Source of the DNA: Glycomyces sp. TRM65418
GTDB taxonomy: Bacteria > Actinomycetota > Actinomycetes > Mycobacteriales > Micromonosporaceae
DNA: 64,000 nucleotides
NCBI RefSeq assembly: GCF_019710475.1
Contig: NZ_JAJFAX010000008.1
Span: forward strand, 172,623-236,622
Direction of reading: 5' to 3'
Part shown: one piece after another, positions 1 to 9,523 of the stretch
Position numbering within the stretch: the stretch's first letter is position 1
Layout: each line of letters begins with the position of its first letter
Notes under the pieces: model-generated
Databases searched by the model: none
What the model was told of the DNA's origin: nothing
Seen by the model: the letters and a program-made list of their open reading frames with translations, nothing else
Position numbers and translations under genes: made by a program

Positions 1-650
1 GCCACCGCGCGCAGCCGCACGGTGACGTGCTCCTGCTTCGGGAAGCCCAGGCCGACGTAGACCAGGTCGGGCGCGGCGGCCCCGATGCGATCGACGAGCG
101 CGCTCCACTGCGAGTCGTCCCGGTCGAAGCCCATCGGCGGGCACCACGCCCCGACCACCTTCAGGCCCGGATGGCGGACCTCGAGGATCTCGGCGGCCCG
201 CTCGGTCGGTCGCGCGGCGCCGTCCGGGGTCCCGCCCAGCAGCGCGACGCGGAGGCCGCGCGCGGCGGCGGCCTCCGCGAGGCTCCACACCAGGTCCGAG
301 CCCGCCACGCGCGCCGGGAGCGGGTTCCCGGCCACCCGGGAGGCCCACACCAGCGGCGCGCCGTCGGCGACCACGAGATCCGCGGCGTCGACGAGGCGGC
401 GCAGCTCCCGGCTGTTCCTGGCGGCCGCGACGATGTCCACGTTCGGGGTGACGATCCGCCCGCCGCGCCCGGACTCGAGCGCGTCCAGGACCCGCCGCAC
501 CGCCTCGGGCTCGGTGACCGGGTCGATGCCGATGCCGCCCAGGCGCACCCGCTCCGCGGATCCTGAGTCGGGTCGAGGCGGCGCACCGGCGTCGACCCGG
601 GCGACCGCATCGCCCGCGTCGGCCGTGCGCGAAGGGCCCAAGCGCTCCAT
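1..650 (-). CDS. WecG/TagA/CpsF-family glycosyltransferase, partial (3' end beyond left edge)
   Basis: Reading leftwards from ATG at 648-650 the frame stays open to the window edge, giving at least 216 residues. After about 35 low-complexity residues the family core follows: GGIGIDPVTEPEA, RIVTPNVDIVAAA, a DLVVADGAPLVWAS segment, LLGGTPDGAA and, near the edge, YVGLGFPKQEH, which matches the conserved GxGxPKQE signature. Family members transfer an N-acetyl-aminosugar from a UDP-sugar to an undecaprenyl-diphosphate-linked acceptor at the cytoplasmic face of the membrane, during teichoic acid or exopolysaccharide assembly. It is divergent from the sulfotransferase and lies in a polysaccharide neighbourhood. 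The C-terminus is not visible, so completeness cannot be judged, and the exact sugar is unknown. Confidence 0.85.
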   Translation of the reverse strand, partial: MERLGPSRTADAGDAVARVDAGAPPRPDSGSAERVRLGGIGIDPVTEPEAVRRVLDALESGRGGRIVTPNVDIVAAARNSRELRRLVDAADLVVADGAPLVWASRVAGNPLPARVAGSDLVWSLAEAAAARGLRVALLGGTPDGAARPTERAAEILEVRHPGLKVVGAWCPPMGFDRDDSQWSALVDRIGAAAPDLVYVGLGFPKQEHVTVRLRAV

Positions 651-830
651 GCGATCAGACGTTAAGGCCCCGCGCGCGTTTTTCCGGGTTTTTTCATTGC
701 AGGGCGTGTCCCCCACCCCACCCCGAGTCGTTATACGAATCGTCAAGGGGCATACGCAGGTTTCCGAGCCCGGCTCGGATCGCGCCCCCTCCCGGCCGGG
801 TCGCCGGGGACCGCACGAACCGCACCTAGG

Positions 831-1880
831 GTGAGCGAGGGATCAGTGAGCGCCAAGATCGCCGACACGGCCGAGCAGTCCGAGAACCGCGTGAAAGTGG
901 TCTTCATCGGAGGACTGGGCCGCAGCGGCACGACGCTCCTGGAGCGCCTGCTGGGCCAGCTCCCCGGCGTGGTCCCCCTCGGCGAGATCACGCACCTGTG
1001 GGAACGCGACCTCGTCGGCAACGAGATGTGCGCCTGCGGGGCCACGTTCTCCCACTGCGAGTTCTGGCAGCGGATCGGCCACCGCGCCTTCGGGTCCTGG
1101 GAGGCCGTCGACGTCGAGCGGCTCACCGCCCTCAAGGCCACCGTGGACCGCACCCGGCACATCCCCGCGCTCGCGGCCAAGCGCCTCGCGCCGGCCCAGC
1201 ACCAGCTGGTCACCGAGTACGCCGAGTACTTCGAGAAGATCTACACCGCCGCCGCGAAGGACACCCGCGCGCAGGTCGTGGTCGACTCCTCCAAGCACGC
1301 CTCGCTCGCCTACTGCCTGCGCTGGTCCCCGAAGATCGACCTGCGGGTGCTGCACGTGGTCCGCGACTCACGCGGGGTCGCCTACTCGTGGACCAAGCAG
1401 GTGCGCCGCCCCGAGTCCCCCACCGGCGACCAGATGACCCGCTACTCCCCCGCGAAGGCCGCGATGCTGTGGAACGCGCAGAACGCCGCGTTCAGCCTCC
1501 TGGCCCGCCGCGGCGTGCCCGTGCGCCGGGTCCGCTACGAGCGGATCATCCAGCGCCCCCGGAAGGTCATCGCCTCGCTGGGCCGGTTCTGCGGACTGGA
1601 CCTGGCCGAGTCGGACTACAACTTCATCGGGGACGGCTGGGCCGACCTCGGCCCGAGCCACTCGGCGGCCGGCAACCCCATGCGGTTCACCGTGGGCCGC
1701 ATCCCGATCATGCCCGACGAGGCCTGGACCGAGGACCTCCCCGAAGGCACCCGGCGCATGGTCTCGACCCTGACCCGCCCCCTGCTGGGCCGCTACGGGT
1801 ACCTCGACGAGGACGAGGCGCCCGCCGAAGCGGACCCGGCCGAGGAGCCCGCCCGCGAGGAAGTGAGCGTCCGTGACTGA
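831..1880 (+). CDS. PAPS-dependent sulfotransferase
   Basis: The 349-residue protein has the two nucleotide-binding signatures of the sulfotransferase superfamily. The 5'-phosphosulfate loop is FIGGLGRSGTTLLERLL (about 26-41) and the 3'-phosphate motif is LHVVRDSRGVAYSW (about 174-187). It should move sulfate from PAPS to a hydroxyl group. The neighbouring GT2 and WecG genes suggest a cell-surface glycan or glycolipid acceptor, which is inference. The C-terminus is a Glu/Ala/Pro-rich tail. GTG at 831 gives the longest form. GTG at 846 is a serious alternative: it has GAGG five bases upstream and a TAGGGT (TAnnnT) -10-like box at 827-832 that overlaps the first start. The stop overlaps the next gene by 8 bases, implying co-translation. 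cysN, cysD and cysQ lie elsewhere in this window and could serve PAPS metabolism. Confidence 0.85.
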   Translation: MSEGSVSAKIADTAEQSENRVKVVFIGGLGRSGTTLLERLLGQLPGVVPLGEITHLWERDLVGNEMCACGATFSHCEFWQRIGHRAFGSWEAVDVERLTALKATVDRTRHIPALAAKRLAPAQHQLVTEYAEYFEKIYTAAAKDTRAQVVVDSSKHASLAYCLRWSPKIDLRVLHVVRDSRGVAYSWTKQVRRPESPTGDQMTRYSPAKAAMLWNAQNAAFSLLARRGVPVRRVRYERIIQRPRKVIASLGRFCGLDLAESDYNFIGDGWADLGPSHSAAGNPMRFTVGRIPIMPDEAWTEDLPEGTRRMVSTLTRPLLGRYGYLDEDEAPAEADPAEEPAREEVSVRD

Positions 1881-2787
1881 CTGGCCTTCCGTCGGCGTCG
1901 TGATCCCCACGCACAACCGACCGCAGCAGGTGCGCGCCGCCCTCCGCTCGGTGCTGACGCAGTTCTACCCCGGCGAGATCGAGGTCGTCGTGGTCTTCGA
2001 CCGCGCCAAGCCCGACGAGGACCTCGCCACCGAGCCCGCGGCGGGCAAGCGCCCGGTGCGGGTGGTCAAGAACGAGCGCACGCCGGGCCTGGCCGGGGCC
2101 CGCAACACCGGGATCACCGCGCTGGAGACCGACCTCGTGGCGTTCCTCGACGACGACGACGAATGGCTCCCCGGGAAGCTCGCGGCCCAGGTCGCCGCGC
2201 TAGGCACCGAAGCCGAGCTCTGCACCACCGCGATCGAGGTCGACTACCGCGGCAGGCGCACCGCCCGCCTCGCGCAGAAGACCATGGTGCGCCACGCGGA
2301 CCTGCTCCGCTCGCGCATGATGATGCTGCACTCCTCGACGTTCCTGTTCCGCCGCTCGGCGCTCATGGGCGGGCTCGGGCTGGTCGCCGAGGACGCGCCG
2401 GGCAGCCAGAACGAGGACTGGGACATGCTCCTGCGGGCCGCCCGCCGCCGGCCCATCGCGCACGTGGACACGCCGTACGCGCTCGTGAACTGGGCCGGCT
2501 CGCACTTCGAGACCCGCTGGGACACCAAGATCTCCTCGCTGCGGTGGATCCTCGACCGCCACCCGGAGATCCACGGCAGCCCCGAGGGCGCGGCCCGCGT
2601 CTACGGCCAGATCGCCTGCTGGCACGCCGCCACGGGCGACCGCAAAGAGGCCCTGCGCTGGGCCCTGCGCGCGACCAAGGCGAACCCCGGTGAACCCCGC
2701 GCGGCCGTCGCCGCCGCGGCCGCCGCCGGCATCGTCGGCGTCCCCGCGGTCATGGCGGCCCTCCACCGCCGCGGCCGCGGCATCTGA
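1873..2787 (+). CDS. Family 2 glycosyltransferase
   Basis: The 304-residue protein has a GT-A fold N-terminus: VGVVIPTHNRPQQV (8-20) begins the nucleotide-sugar-binding strand, GLAGARNTGI (72-81) follows, and the metal-binding acidic cluster FLDDDDEW is at 91-98. A later NEDWDMLLRAAR segment matches the catalytic-base region of the family. It probably adds one sugar to a lipid-linked or surface glycan at the cytoplasmic side of the membrane. The C-terminal 60 residues are Ala-rich and may form amphipathic helices. Translation starts at a GTG inside the end of the sulfotransferase gene, so the two are co-expressed and likely act on the same product. Donor and acceptor cannot be told from sequence. 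Confidence 0.88.
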   Translation: MTDWPSVGVVIPTHNRPQQVRAALRSVLTQFYPGEIEVVVVFDRAKPDEDLATEPAAGKRPVRVVKNERTPGLAGARNTGITALETDLVAFLDDDDEWLPGKLAAQVAALGTEAELCTTAIEVDYRGRRTARLAQKTMVRHADLLRSRMMMLHSSTFLFRRSALMGGLGLVAEDAPGSQNEDWDMLLRAARRRPIAHVDTPYALVNWAGSHFETRWDTKISSLRWILDRHPEIHGSPEGAARVYGQIACWHAATGDRKEALRWALRATKANPGEPRAAVAAAAAAGIVGVPAVMAALHRRGRGI

Positions 2788-2878
2788 GCGGTTCCCCTGG
2801 GGACGCCGCCAAAGCGGGCGGGCGGGACGGCAACCGCCCGTTCACCGCTCGACCGGCCCCTGTTCATGTTGTCCGGCC

Positions 2879-2911
2879 TTTATGCACGGCTTATCGGTGC
2901 CTTAACCTCTG
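2879..2911 (+). promoter_or_regulatory. Triple 11-bp direct repeat (YTTA-type), candidate response-regulator operator
   Basis: TTTA at 2879, CTTA at 2890 and CTTA at 2901 recur with an exact 11-bp period. The second and third units read CTTATCG and CTTAAC. The same arrangement occurs at 6479-6511 upstream of the Asp-rich gene, also with CTTATCG followed by CTTAAC. A -10-like TACGGT starts 17 bases after the start of the third unit (2918-2923). OmpR-family regulators typically bind direct repeats of about one helical turn, and one is encoded at 5718-6416 between the two sites. Binding by that regulator is inference. Confidence 0.6.
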
Positions 2912-2975
2912 CGCGCCTACGGTTCTCCTCATGCCGCCCCGGCGGCCCCGAACCCGTTCCACCGAGGAGGACCCG

Positions 2976-3575
2976 TTGAGTCTCGCGCTCGCACTCGCCT
3001 TGCCCGTCGACCTGTTCGCGATCACCGTGCTCGCATGGGCCGTCTACTACCAGCGCCACCACCGCACGGACCTGGCGCTCGCCTACGTGGCGCTGAACGT
3101 GGGCGTCTTCGCGGTCTCGGCGCTCATGCTGTCGCAGCAGGTGAGCCTGGGCCTGGCGTTCGGACTGTTCGGGGTGCTGTCGATCCTGCGGCTGCGGTCC
3201 GACCAGATCTCGCAGCGGGACGTCGGCTACTACTTCACGGCGCTCGCACTGGGACTGGTCAACGGGATCGGGGCGTCGCGCCCGGCGGTCGTGATCGGCC
3301 TGAGCGTGCTGCTCGTGCTGACGATGTACGTGGCCGACCATCCGCGCCTGGCGAACCGGGCCCGGCACCGCCTGGTCGTGCTCGACACGGTCCACCGCGA
3401 CGAGGCCCGCCTGAAGGCGGACCTGGAGCGGCGGCTCGACGGGACCGTCCGCAAGTTCGAGGTGATCGACACCGACTACGTGCGCGAGACGATGACCGTG
3501 GACGTCCGCTTCCAGCCGCTCCCGTCGCCGGTCTCCGCGCCCGAGCGCACCGTCCCCCTGGCGAGGACCCCGTGA
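2976..3575 (+). CDS. DUF4956 family membrane protein
   Basis: From the TTG at 2976 the protein has 199 residues. Hydrophobic segments lie at about 5-23, 32-52, 56-70 and 83-120, followed by a cytoplasmic C-terminal domain. The segment DLALAYVALNVGVFAVS and the FGLFGVLSILRLRSDQIS motif are characteristic of DUF4956, a family that commonly sits beside VTC polyphosphate polymerase-domain genes. The TTG is preferred because GGAGG (2966-2970) lies five bases upstream and the resulting N-terminus matches the family. An in-frame ATG at 2931 would add 15 arginine-rich residues and lies almost at the predicted transcription start. The gene overlaps the next one by four bases (GTGA). Molecular function is unknown; a role in exporting or anchoring the partner's product is inference. 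Confidence 0.8.
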   Translation: MSLALALALPVDLFAITVLAWAVYYQRHHRTDLALAYVALNVGVFAVSALMLSQQVSLGLAFGLFGVLSILRLRSDQISQRDVGYYFTALALGLVNGIGASRPAVVIGLSVLLVLTMYVADHPRLANRARHRLVVLDTVHRDEARLKADLERRLDGTVRKFEVIDTDYVRETMTVDVRFQPLPSPVSAPERTVPLARTP

Positions 3576-4330
3576 GCGGCTTGGAGGCGTTCGCGGGGAT
3601 CGGGCTCGACGCGGTGGCGGCCGCCGCGGACCTCCAGACGCGGGTCGACACGAAGTACCTGCTCGCGTCGGACGCGTACCGGCGGTTCCGGGGCCACCTC
3701 GCGGCCGGGGGCGACTGGGCGTGTCTCGACATCGGCGGCAGGCGCCGCTTCTCGTACGAATCGGTCTACTTCGACACCCCTGACCTGCTGACGTACCGGC
3801 AGCACCGGCAGGGCCGCCGGCGCCGTTTCAAGGTCCGCACGCGGCTCTACGCCGACTCGGGCGAGTGCGCCTTCGAGGTGAAGGTGAAGGGGGCCCGGCA
3901 GGACACGGTCAAGGAGCGGCTGCCGTACACGGCCGCCGACGCCGCCCGGATCACTCCGGAGGCCGCCGAACACCTGGCGGCGACACTGTGGAAGGCGTAC
4001 GGCATGGCCGTCCCGCCGGGCCTGGAGGCTCGGTTGCGCACGGACTACCGGCGGCACACGCTCGTGAACGCGGCGGCGGGCGTGCGCGTCACGTGCGACG
4101 AGGACCTGCGCTGCGTCTCGTCCGCGGGCACCGCGGTCGCGCGGCCGGTGTGCCTGGTGGAGGTCAAGTCGGCCCGGCCCGGCGGCCCGGCCGACCGTCT
4201 CCTGTGGGCGATGGGGGCGCGGCCGGTCCCGGTCTCGAAGTACTGCCTGGCGGTCGCGGCCCTGTCGCCGGGAATGCGCGGCAACCCGTGGGCGCGCGCG
4301 ATGCGCGAGTGCTTTCCAGGGCCTGGCTGA
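3572..4330 (+). CDS. VTC-domain (polyphosphate polymerase-type) protein
   Basis: The 252-residue protein consists almost entirely of a VTC/CYTH-like tunnel domain. It begins with RVDTKYLLA (24-32), then YESVYFDTPDL (62-72), then alternating basic residues in RRRRFKVRTRLY (82-93), then FEVKVKGARQDTVKERL (101-117), and near the C-terminus LVEVKSARPGG and VPVSKYCLA. These match the conserved Arg/Lys/Glu tunnel residues that bind triphosphate and polyphosphate in the yeast Vtc4 catalytic core. A short-chain polyphosphate polymerase or binding role follows from the family; activity is not shown here. It is translationally coupled to the DUF4956 gene (4-base overlap). CotH-kinase genes, frequent partners elsewhere, are not adjacent. 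Confidence 0.8.
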   Translation: MSGLEAFAGIGLDAVAAAADLQTRVDTKYLLASDAYRRFRGHLAAGGDWACLDIGGRRRFSYESVYFDTPDLLTYRQHRQGRRRRFKVRTRLYADSGECAFEVKVKGARQDTVKERLPYTAADAARITPEAAEHLAATLWKAYGMAVPPGLEARLRTDYRRHTLVNAAAGVRVTCDEDLRCVSSAGTAVARPVCLVEVKSARPGGPADRLLWAMGARPVPVSKYCLAVAALSPGMRGNPWARAMRECFPGPG

Positions 4331-4467
4331 ACACCCCTGGCGGTGCGATGTCCGCCGCTCGCACTGCCGATGTACGACGCGCAAGCGGCGCCGAGGCCGC
4401 GGAAGACCCCCCGATGCAACGCGGCGAACGGGCCGGATGGCGCCCGGCCGGGAGGTCGAGCCGGGTC

Positions 4468-5721
4468 CTACCCCAGTTCGAGCCTGATGAGCGCCCCGGT
4501 GCCGCCCGGGCCTTGGCCGAACACCAGCTGGCCGCCCGAGGCCGCGGCGGCGCGCCGCGCGATGTCCAGGCCCAGCCCGGTCGAGCCGCCTTCGCTGCGG
4601 CCCCGGTTGAACACCCCCAGGTTCGGCAGGCCGGGCCCCTCGTCGGCGACGTCCACGGTGGCCCCGCCTTCGTAGCGCGGCGTCAGCCGCACCTCGAACG
4701 CGGTGCCGTCGGGGGTGTGCGCGAAGACGTTGGCGAGCAGGGAGTCCATGGCGGCGGCGAGGTCGGCGGCCGACAACTGCACCGGCAGCGGTCCGGGGGC
4801 GAGCCGCACCCGGCACTCGCGGGCGGTGTCCTCGGCGAGCGCGGACCAGAACTCGACGCGCTCGGCCACGACGGCGGCCGCGTCGCACCTCCCGGCCTCG
4901 GCGGGGTTGCGGGCGTCCTGAATGGCGGCGTTGACGGCCCGCTCGACCTCGGCCACGGCCTGCTCGACCGCTTCGCGCTGCGCGTGGTCGCCGAGCGCCT
5001 CGGTCTCGAGCTTGAGGACCGTGAGCGGGGTGCGGAGCCGGTGCGAGAGGTCGGCGACGCGCTCGCGCTCGGCCTCGAGGAGGTCCTTGATGCGGTCGGC
5101 GAGGGTGTTCAGCGCCGTCCCGACCTCGCGCAGCTCCTCCGGGCCGCTCGCCTTCGCCCTGGCCTCCAGGTCGCCGCTCGCGAGCCGGTGCGACACACCG
5201 GACAGGTCGTTCAGCGGTATCAGCAGGACCCGGGAGAACCGCGTCGCCAGCAGCAGTCCGAAACCCAGGAGCGCGACGGCGATCGCGCCGAGCAGCAGCC
5301 ATGATTCGGCGACGCCGTCGGTCAGCTGCCGGTCGGTGACGAGGACGCGGATGACGGCGGTGCCCTCGGCGAGCCCGACGCCGAAGAGGATCTCCCGCCC
5401 GCCGTCGGTCGCGGCCGTCAGTGACCGGCCCCTGGCGGCCAGCTCCACCGCGGGCGAGCGGGGCGCCTCGGCGCCCGAGGTCGTGCCGTCGGGCCAGAAG
5501 ACGGTGACCGGGTAGGGCGAGTCCACGTTCTGGAGGGCGGCCTCGACCTGGCCGACGTCGCCGCCGATGATGACCGGCGTCAACAGCTGGCCCTCCTGCT
5601 CGGCGGCGTCGATCGCGTGCTGCGCGGCGCTGTTGCGCAGCAGGATGCCCATCGGGAGCGCGAACGCCAGGAGGATCATGGTGGCGGTCGCGGCCACCAG
5701 GAGCGTCAGCCGGGCCCTCAC
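4468..5721 (-). CDS. Two-component sensor histidine kinase
   Basis: The 417-residue kinase starts at a GTG that overlaps the response-regulator stop by four bases. It has a first membrane helix at about 5-28, an extracytoplasmic sensor region of about 110 residues, a second helix at about 141-163 and a HAMP linker at about 160-212. The H-box ADLSHRLRTPLTVLK carries phospho-acceptor His227. An N-box (SLLANVFAHTPDG) and G-boxes (VADEGPGLP, STGLGLDIA) form the ATP-binding domain. The N-box Asn is present; the usual NxxxN/H spacing appears as NVFAHT. The periplasmic sensor is small and resembles no named ligand domain, so the stimulus is unknown. It is convergent with the VTC gene. The partner regulator is directly upstream. 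Confidence 0.92.
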   Translation of the reverse strand: MRARLTLLVAATATMILLAFALPMGILLRNSAAQHAIDAAEQEGQLLTPVIIGGDVGQVEAALQNVDSPYPVTVFWPDGTTSGAEAPRSPAVELAARGRSLTAATDGGREILFGVGLAEGTAVIRVLVTDRQLTDGVAESWLLLGAIAVALLGFGLLLATRFSRVLLIPLNDLSGVSHRLASGDLEARAKASGPEELREVGTALNTLADRIKDLLEAERERVADLSHRLRTPLTVLKLETEALGDHAQREAVEQAVAEVERAVNAAIQDARNPAEAGRCDAAAVVAERVEFWSALAEDTARECRVRLAPGPLPVQLSAADLAAAMDSLLANVFAHTPDGTAFEVRLTPRYEGGATVDVADEGPGLPNLGVFNRGRSEGGSTGLGLDIARRAAAASGGQLVFGQGPGGTGALIRLELG

Positions 5722-6416
5722 CGCTCGCCCCCGTCGGTCGGGTCGACGAGTTTGACGCCGACGCCGCGGACGGTGTGCAGGAAGCGCGGGGCCTGCGCGG
5801 TCTCGCCGAGCTTGCGCCGCAACCACGCCAGGTGCACGTCCACGGTCTTGTCGGCGCCGCCGAACGGCAGATCCCACACGTCGGTGAGGAGCCGGCGCTT
5901 CGCGACGACTTCGCCGACGCGGGCGGCAAGGTAGTGCAGCAGATCGAACTCCTTGGGGCTCAATTCGAGCGCGGCCCCGTCGAGGTGCGCGGAGCGGCCG
6001 CGCGGGTCGATGCGCAGGGGACCGACCGCGACGGTCGCGTCCGTCGGTCCGGCGCCGCCGACGCGGCGCAGGACCGCCTGGATGCGGGCGTCGAGCTGCT
6101 TGGCGGTGAAGGGCTTCACCACGTAGTCGTCGGCGCCGGAGCCGAGGACGCGGACGATCTCGTCCTCGTCGTCGCGGGCGGTCGCCACGATCACCGGGAC
6201 GTCCGAGACGCCGCGGAGCATCCTGAGCATCTGCGAACCGTCGAGGTCGGGGAGGCCGAGGTCGAGCACGACCAGGTCGGGCCGGTGGTCGACCGCGGCG
6301 CGCAGTCCGCTCATCGCGTCGGACGCGGAGGCGACCTGGTGGTTCAGGTCGCGCAGGGACCGCAGCAGGGCGGAGCGGACGCGCTCGTCGTCCTCGATCA
6401 GCAGCAGTTGGGCCAT
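5718..6416 (-). CDS. OmpR/PhoB-family response regulator
   Basis: The 232-residue protein has an N-terminal receiver domain with acidic pocket Asp9/Asp10, phospho-acceptor Asp52 (VVLDLGLPDLDG), Thr79 and Lys101 (VVKPF). A winged-helix DNA-binding domain follows from about residue 130, with SPKEFDLLHYLAAR, a KTVDVHLAWLRRKLG recognition-helix region and the terminal HTVRGVGVKL hairpin. It is the first gene of a two-gene operon with the histidine kinase. Its start lies 113 bases from the divergent Asp-rich gene, and three CTTA repeats at 11-bp spacing occupy that gap. A matching set lies upstream of the DUF4956-VTC operon. These are the obvious candidate targets, which is inference. Confidence 0.93.
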   Translation of the reverse strand: MAQLLLIEDDERVRSALLRSLRDLNHQVASASDAMSGLRAAVDHRPDLVVLDLGLPDLDGSQMLRMLRGVSDVPVIVATARDDEDEIVRVLGSGADDYVVKPFTAKQLDARIQAVLRRVGGAGPTDATVAVGPLRIDPRGRSAHLDGAALELSPKEFDLLHYLAARVGEVVAKRRLLTDVWDLPFGGADKTVDVHLAWLRRKLGETAQAPRFLHTVRGVGVKLVDPTDGGER

Positions 6417-6478
6417 GGCCGGAATGCTATGCGGCCGAAGTCCTCCGAATCCACCCTCGGAGCGGTGACCTCCGCAGG

Positions 6479-6511
6479 CTTAGAGCGGCCTTATCGCGGT
6501 CTTAACGTCGC
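6479..6511 (+). promoter_or_regulatory. Triple 11-bp CTTA direct repeat, candidate response-regulator operator
   Basis: CTTA occurs at 6479, 6490 and 6501, exactly 11 bases apart, in the divergent gap between the response regulator and the Asp-rich gene. Units two and three read CTTATCG and CTTAAC, as in the 2879-2911 copy. A weak -10-like element (CAGGCT, 6518-6523) starts 17 bases after the start of the third unit, the same spacing as in the other copy, which would place the transcript start close to the ATG at 6530. The position also allows autoregulation of the leftward kinase/regulator operon. Confidence 0.6.
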
Positions 6512-6529
6512 AGCGGGCAGGCTGGTGTC

Positions 6530-7063
6530 ATGCAGAGGAAATGGGTAGTGAGCGGATGGGCCGCGGCCGCCGCGGTCGCGGTCGCCGCGGGGATCGGCGC
6601 GGTGGCGCTGGCGCAGGGCGGGAGCCTCGCGGGCCCCGAGCAGCCGATGCCGGAGGAGGAGGTCGTCTCGGAACTGGCGAATGCCGACGACGCGACGCCG
6701 TCCGCCGCAGCGGACGAGCCGTCCGCGCCCGCTTCGGCGGACCGCTCCCCCACGGCCGAGGCGCCGACGGGGCCGTTGGAGACCGCGCCGAGCGCGGCCC
6801 CGGACGGGCACGTCCTGGGCGGCGACGGCGGCACGTTCCAGGCCGTCTGCGAAGGGGGCCGGGTGCGCCTCGACTGGTGGGCGCCCGCCCAGGGCTGGAG
6901 CACCGGCGCGGTCGACCCCGGACCTGGGACCACGGCCTCGATCGCGTTCACCGGCACGGGTGACGACGACGATGACGACGACGGCTTCGTCTACGAGGTC
7001 GCCTGCGTCGACGGCGTCCCCGACGCGGCGCTCCGCTCCGACGACGATGACGCCGACGACTGA
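6530..7063 (+). CDS. Exported Asp-rich protein of unknown function
   Basis: The 177-residue protein has a basic N-terminus followed by a hydrophobic helix (about 6-29) that looks like an uncleaved signal anchor or Sec signal, an Ala/Pro/Glu-rich linker (about 35-95), and a small domain with two cysteines (FQAVCEGG and VYEVACVDG) that could form a disulfide. Acidic runs occur inside and at the end (seven consecutive Asp, and DDDDADD at the C-terminus). Such runs suggest cation binding outside the cell, but no known domain is recognised. It is divergent from the two-component pair and shares a repeat operator with the DUF4956-VTC operon, so it is a likely target of that system. No convincing Shine-Dalgarno is present; a leaderless transcript is possible. 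Confidence 0.65.
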   Translation: MQRKWVVSGWAAAAAVAVAAGIGAVALAQGGSLAGPEQPMPEEEVVSELANADDATPSAAADEPSAPASADRSPTAEAPTGPLETAPSAAPDGHVLGGDGGTFQAVCEGGRVRLDWWAPAQGWSTGAVDPGPGTTASIAFTGTGDDDDDDDGFVYEVACVDGVPDAALRSDDDDADD

Positions 7064-7090
7064 TCGCCGCTGACCGTTCGCCTGGGGAGA

Positions 7091-7131
7091 CGGAACGGCC
7101 CCGGAGCGCTTCGCGCTCCGGGGCCGTTCCG
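7091..7131. terminator. Bidirectional hairpin terminator
   Basis: A perfect 19-bp inverted repeat (arms 7091-7109 and 7113-7131, CGGAACGGCCCCGGAGCGC with a TTC loop) lies between the convergent Asp-rich gene and atpD. There is no long T-tract, as is common in high-GC actinobacteria. It closes the atp operon just 22 bases after the atpD stop. Confidence 0.85.
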
Positions 7132-7152
7132 TTCGGATTCCGCTCGTCGGGG

Positions 7153-9521
<2,369 letters not shown>

Positions 9522-9523
9522 GG

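Noticed and set aside
661..672. CTTAACGTC on the minus strand upstream of the WecG-like gene, resembling the third unit of the CTTA repeats
   Set aside because: No companion CTTA lies 11 or 22 bases upstream, so it does not form the operator pattern.
27..834. Rightward frames over the left-edge transferase gene
   Set aside because: The minus-strand frame carries the GxGxPKQE signature; the plus-strand frames are Arg/Ala/Pro-rich shadows.
2931..2975. ATG at 2931 as the start of the DUF4956 gene
   Set aside because: It would add 15 basic residues outside the family. TTG 2976 has a five-base-spaced GGAGG and the family-like N-terminus. It cannot be fully excluded, because 2931 lies at the predicted transcript start.
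6417..7152. A leftward frame (6491-7210) as a diverged atpC
   Set aside because: It is antisense to the Asp-rich gene, overlaps the terminator and shows no epsilon-subunit motif.
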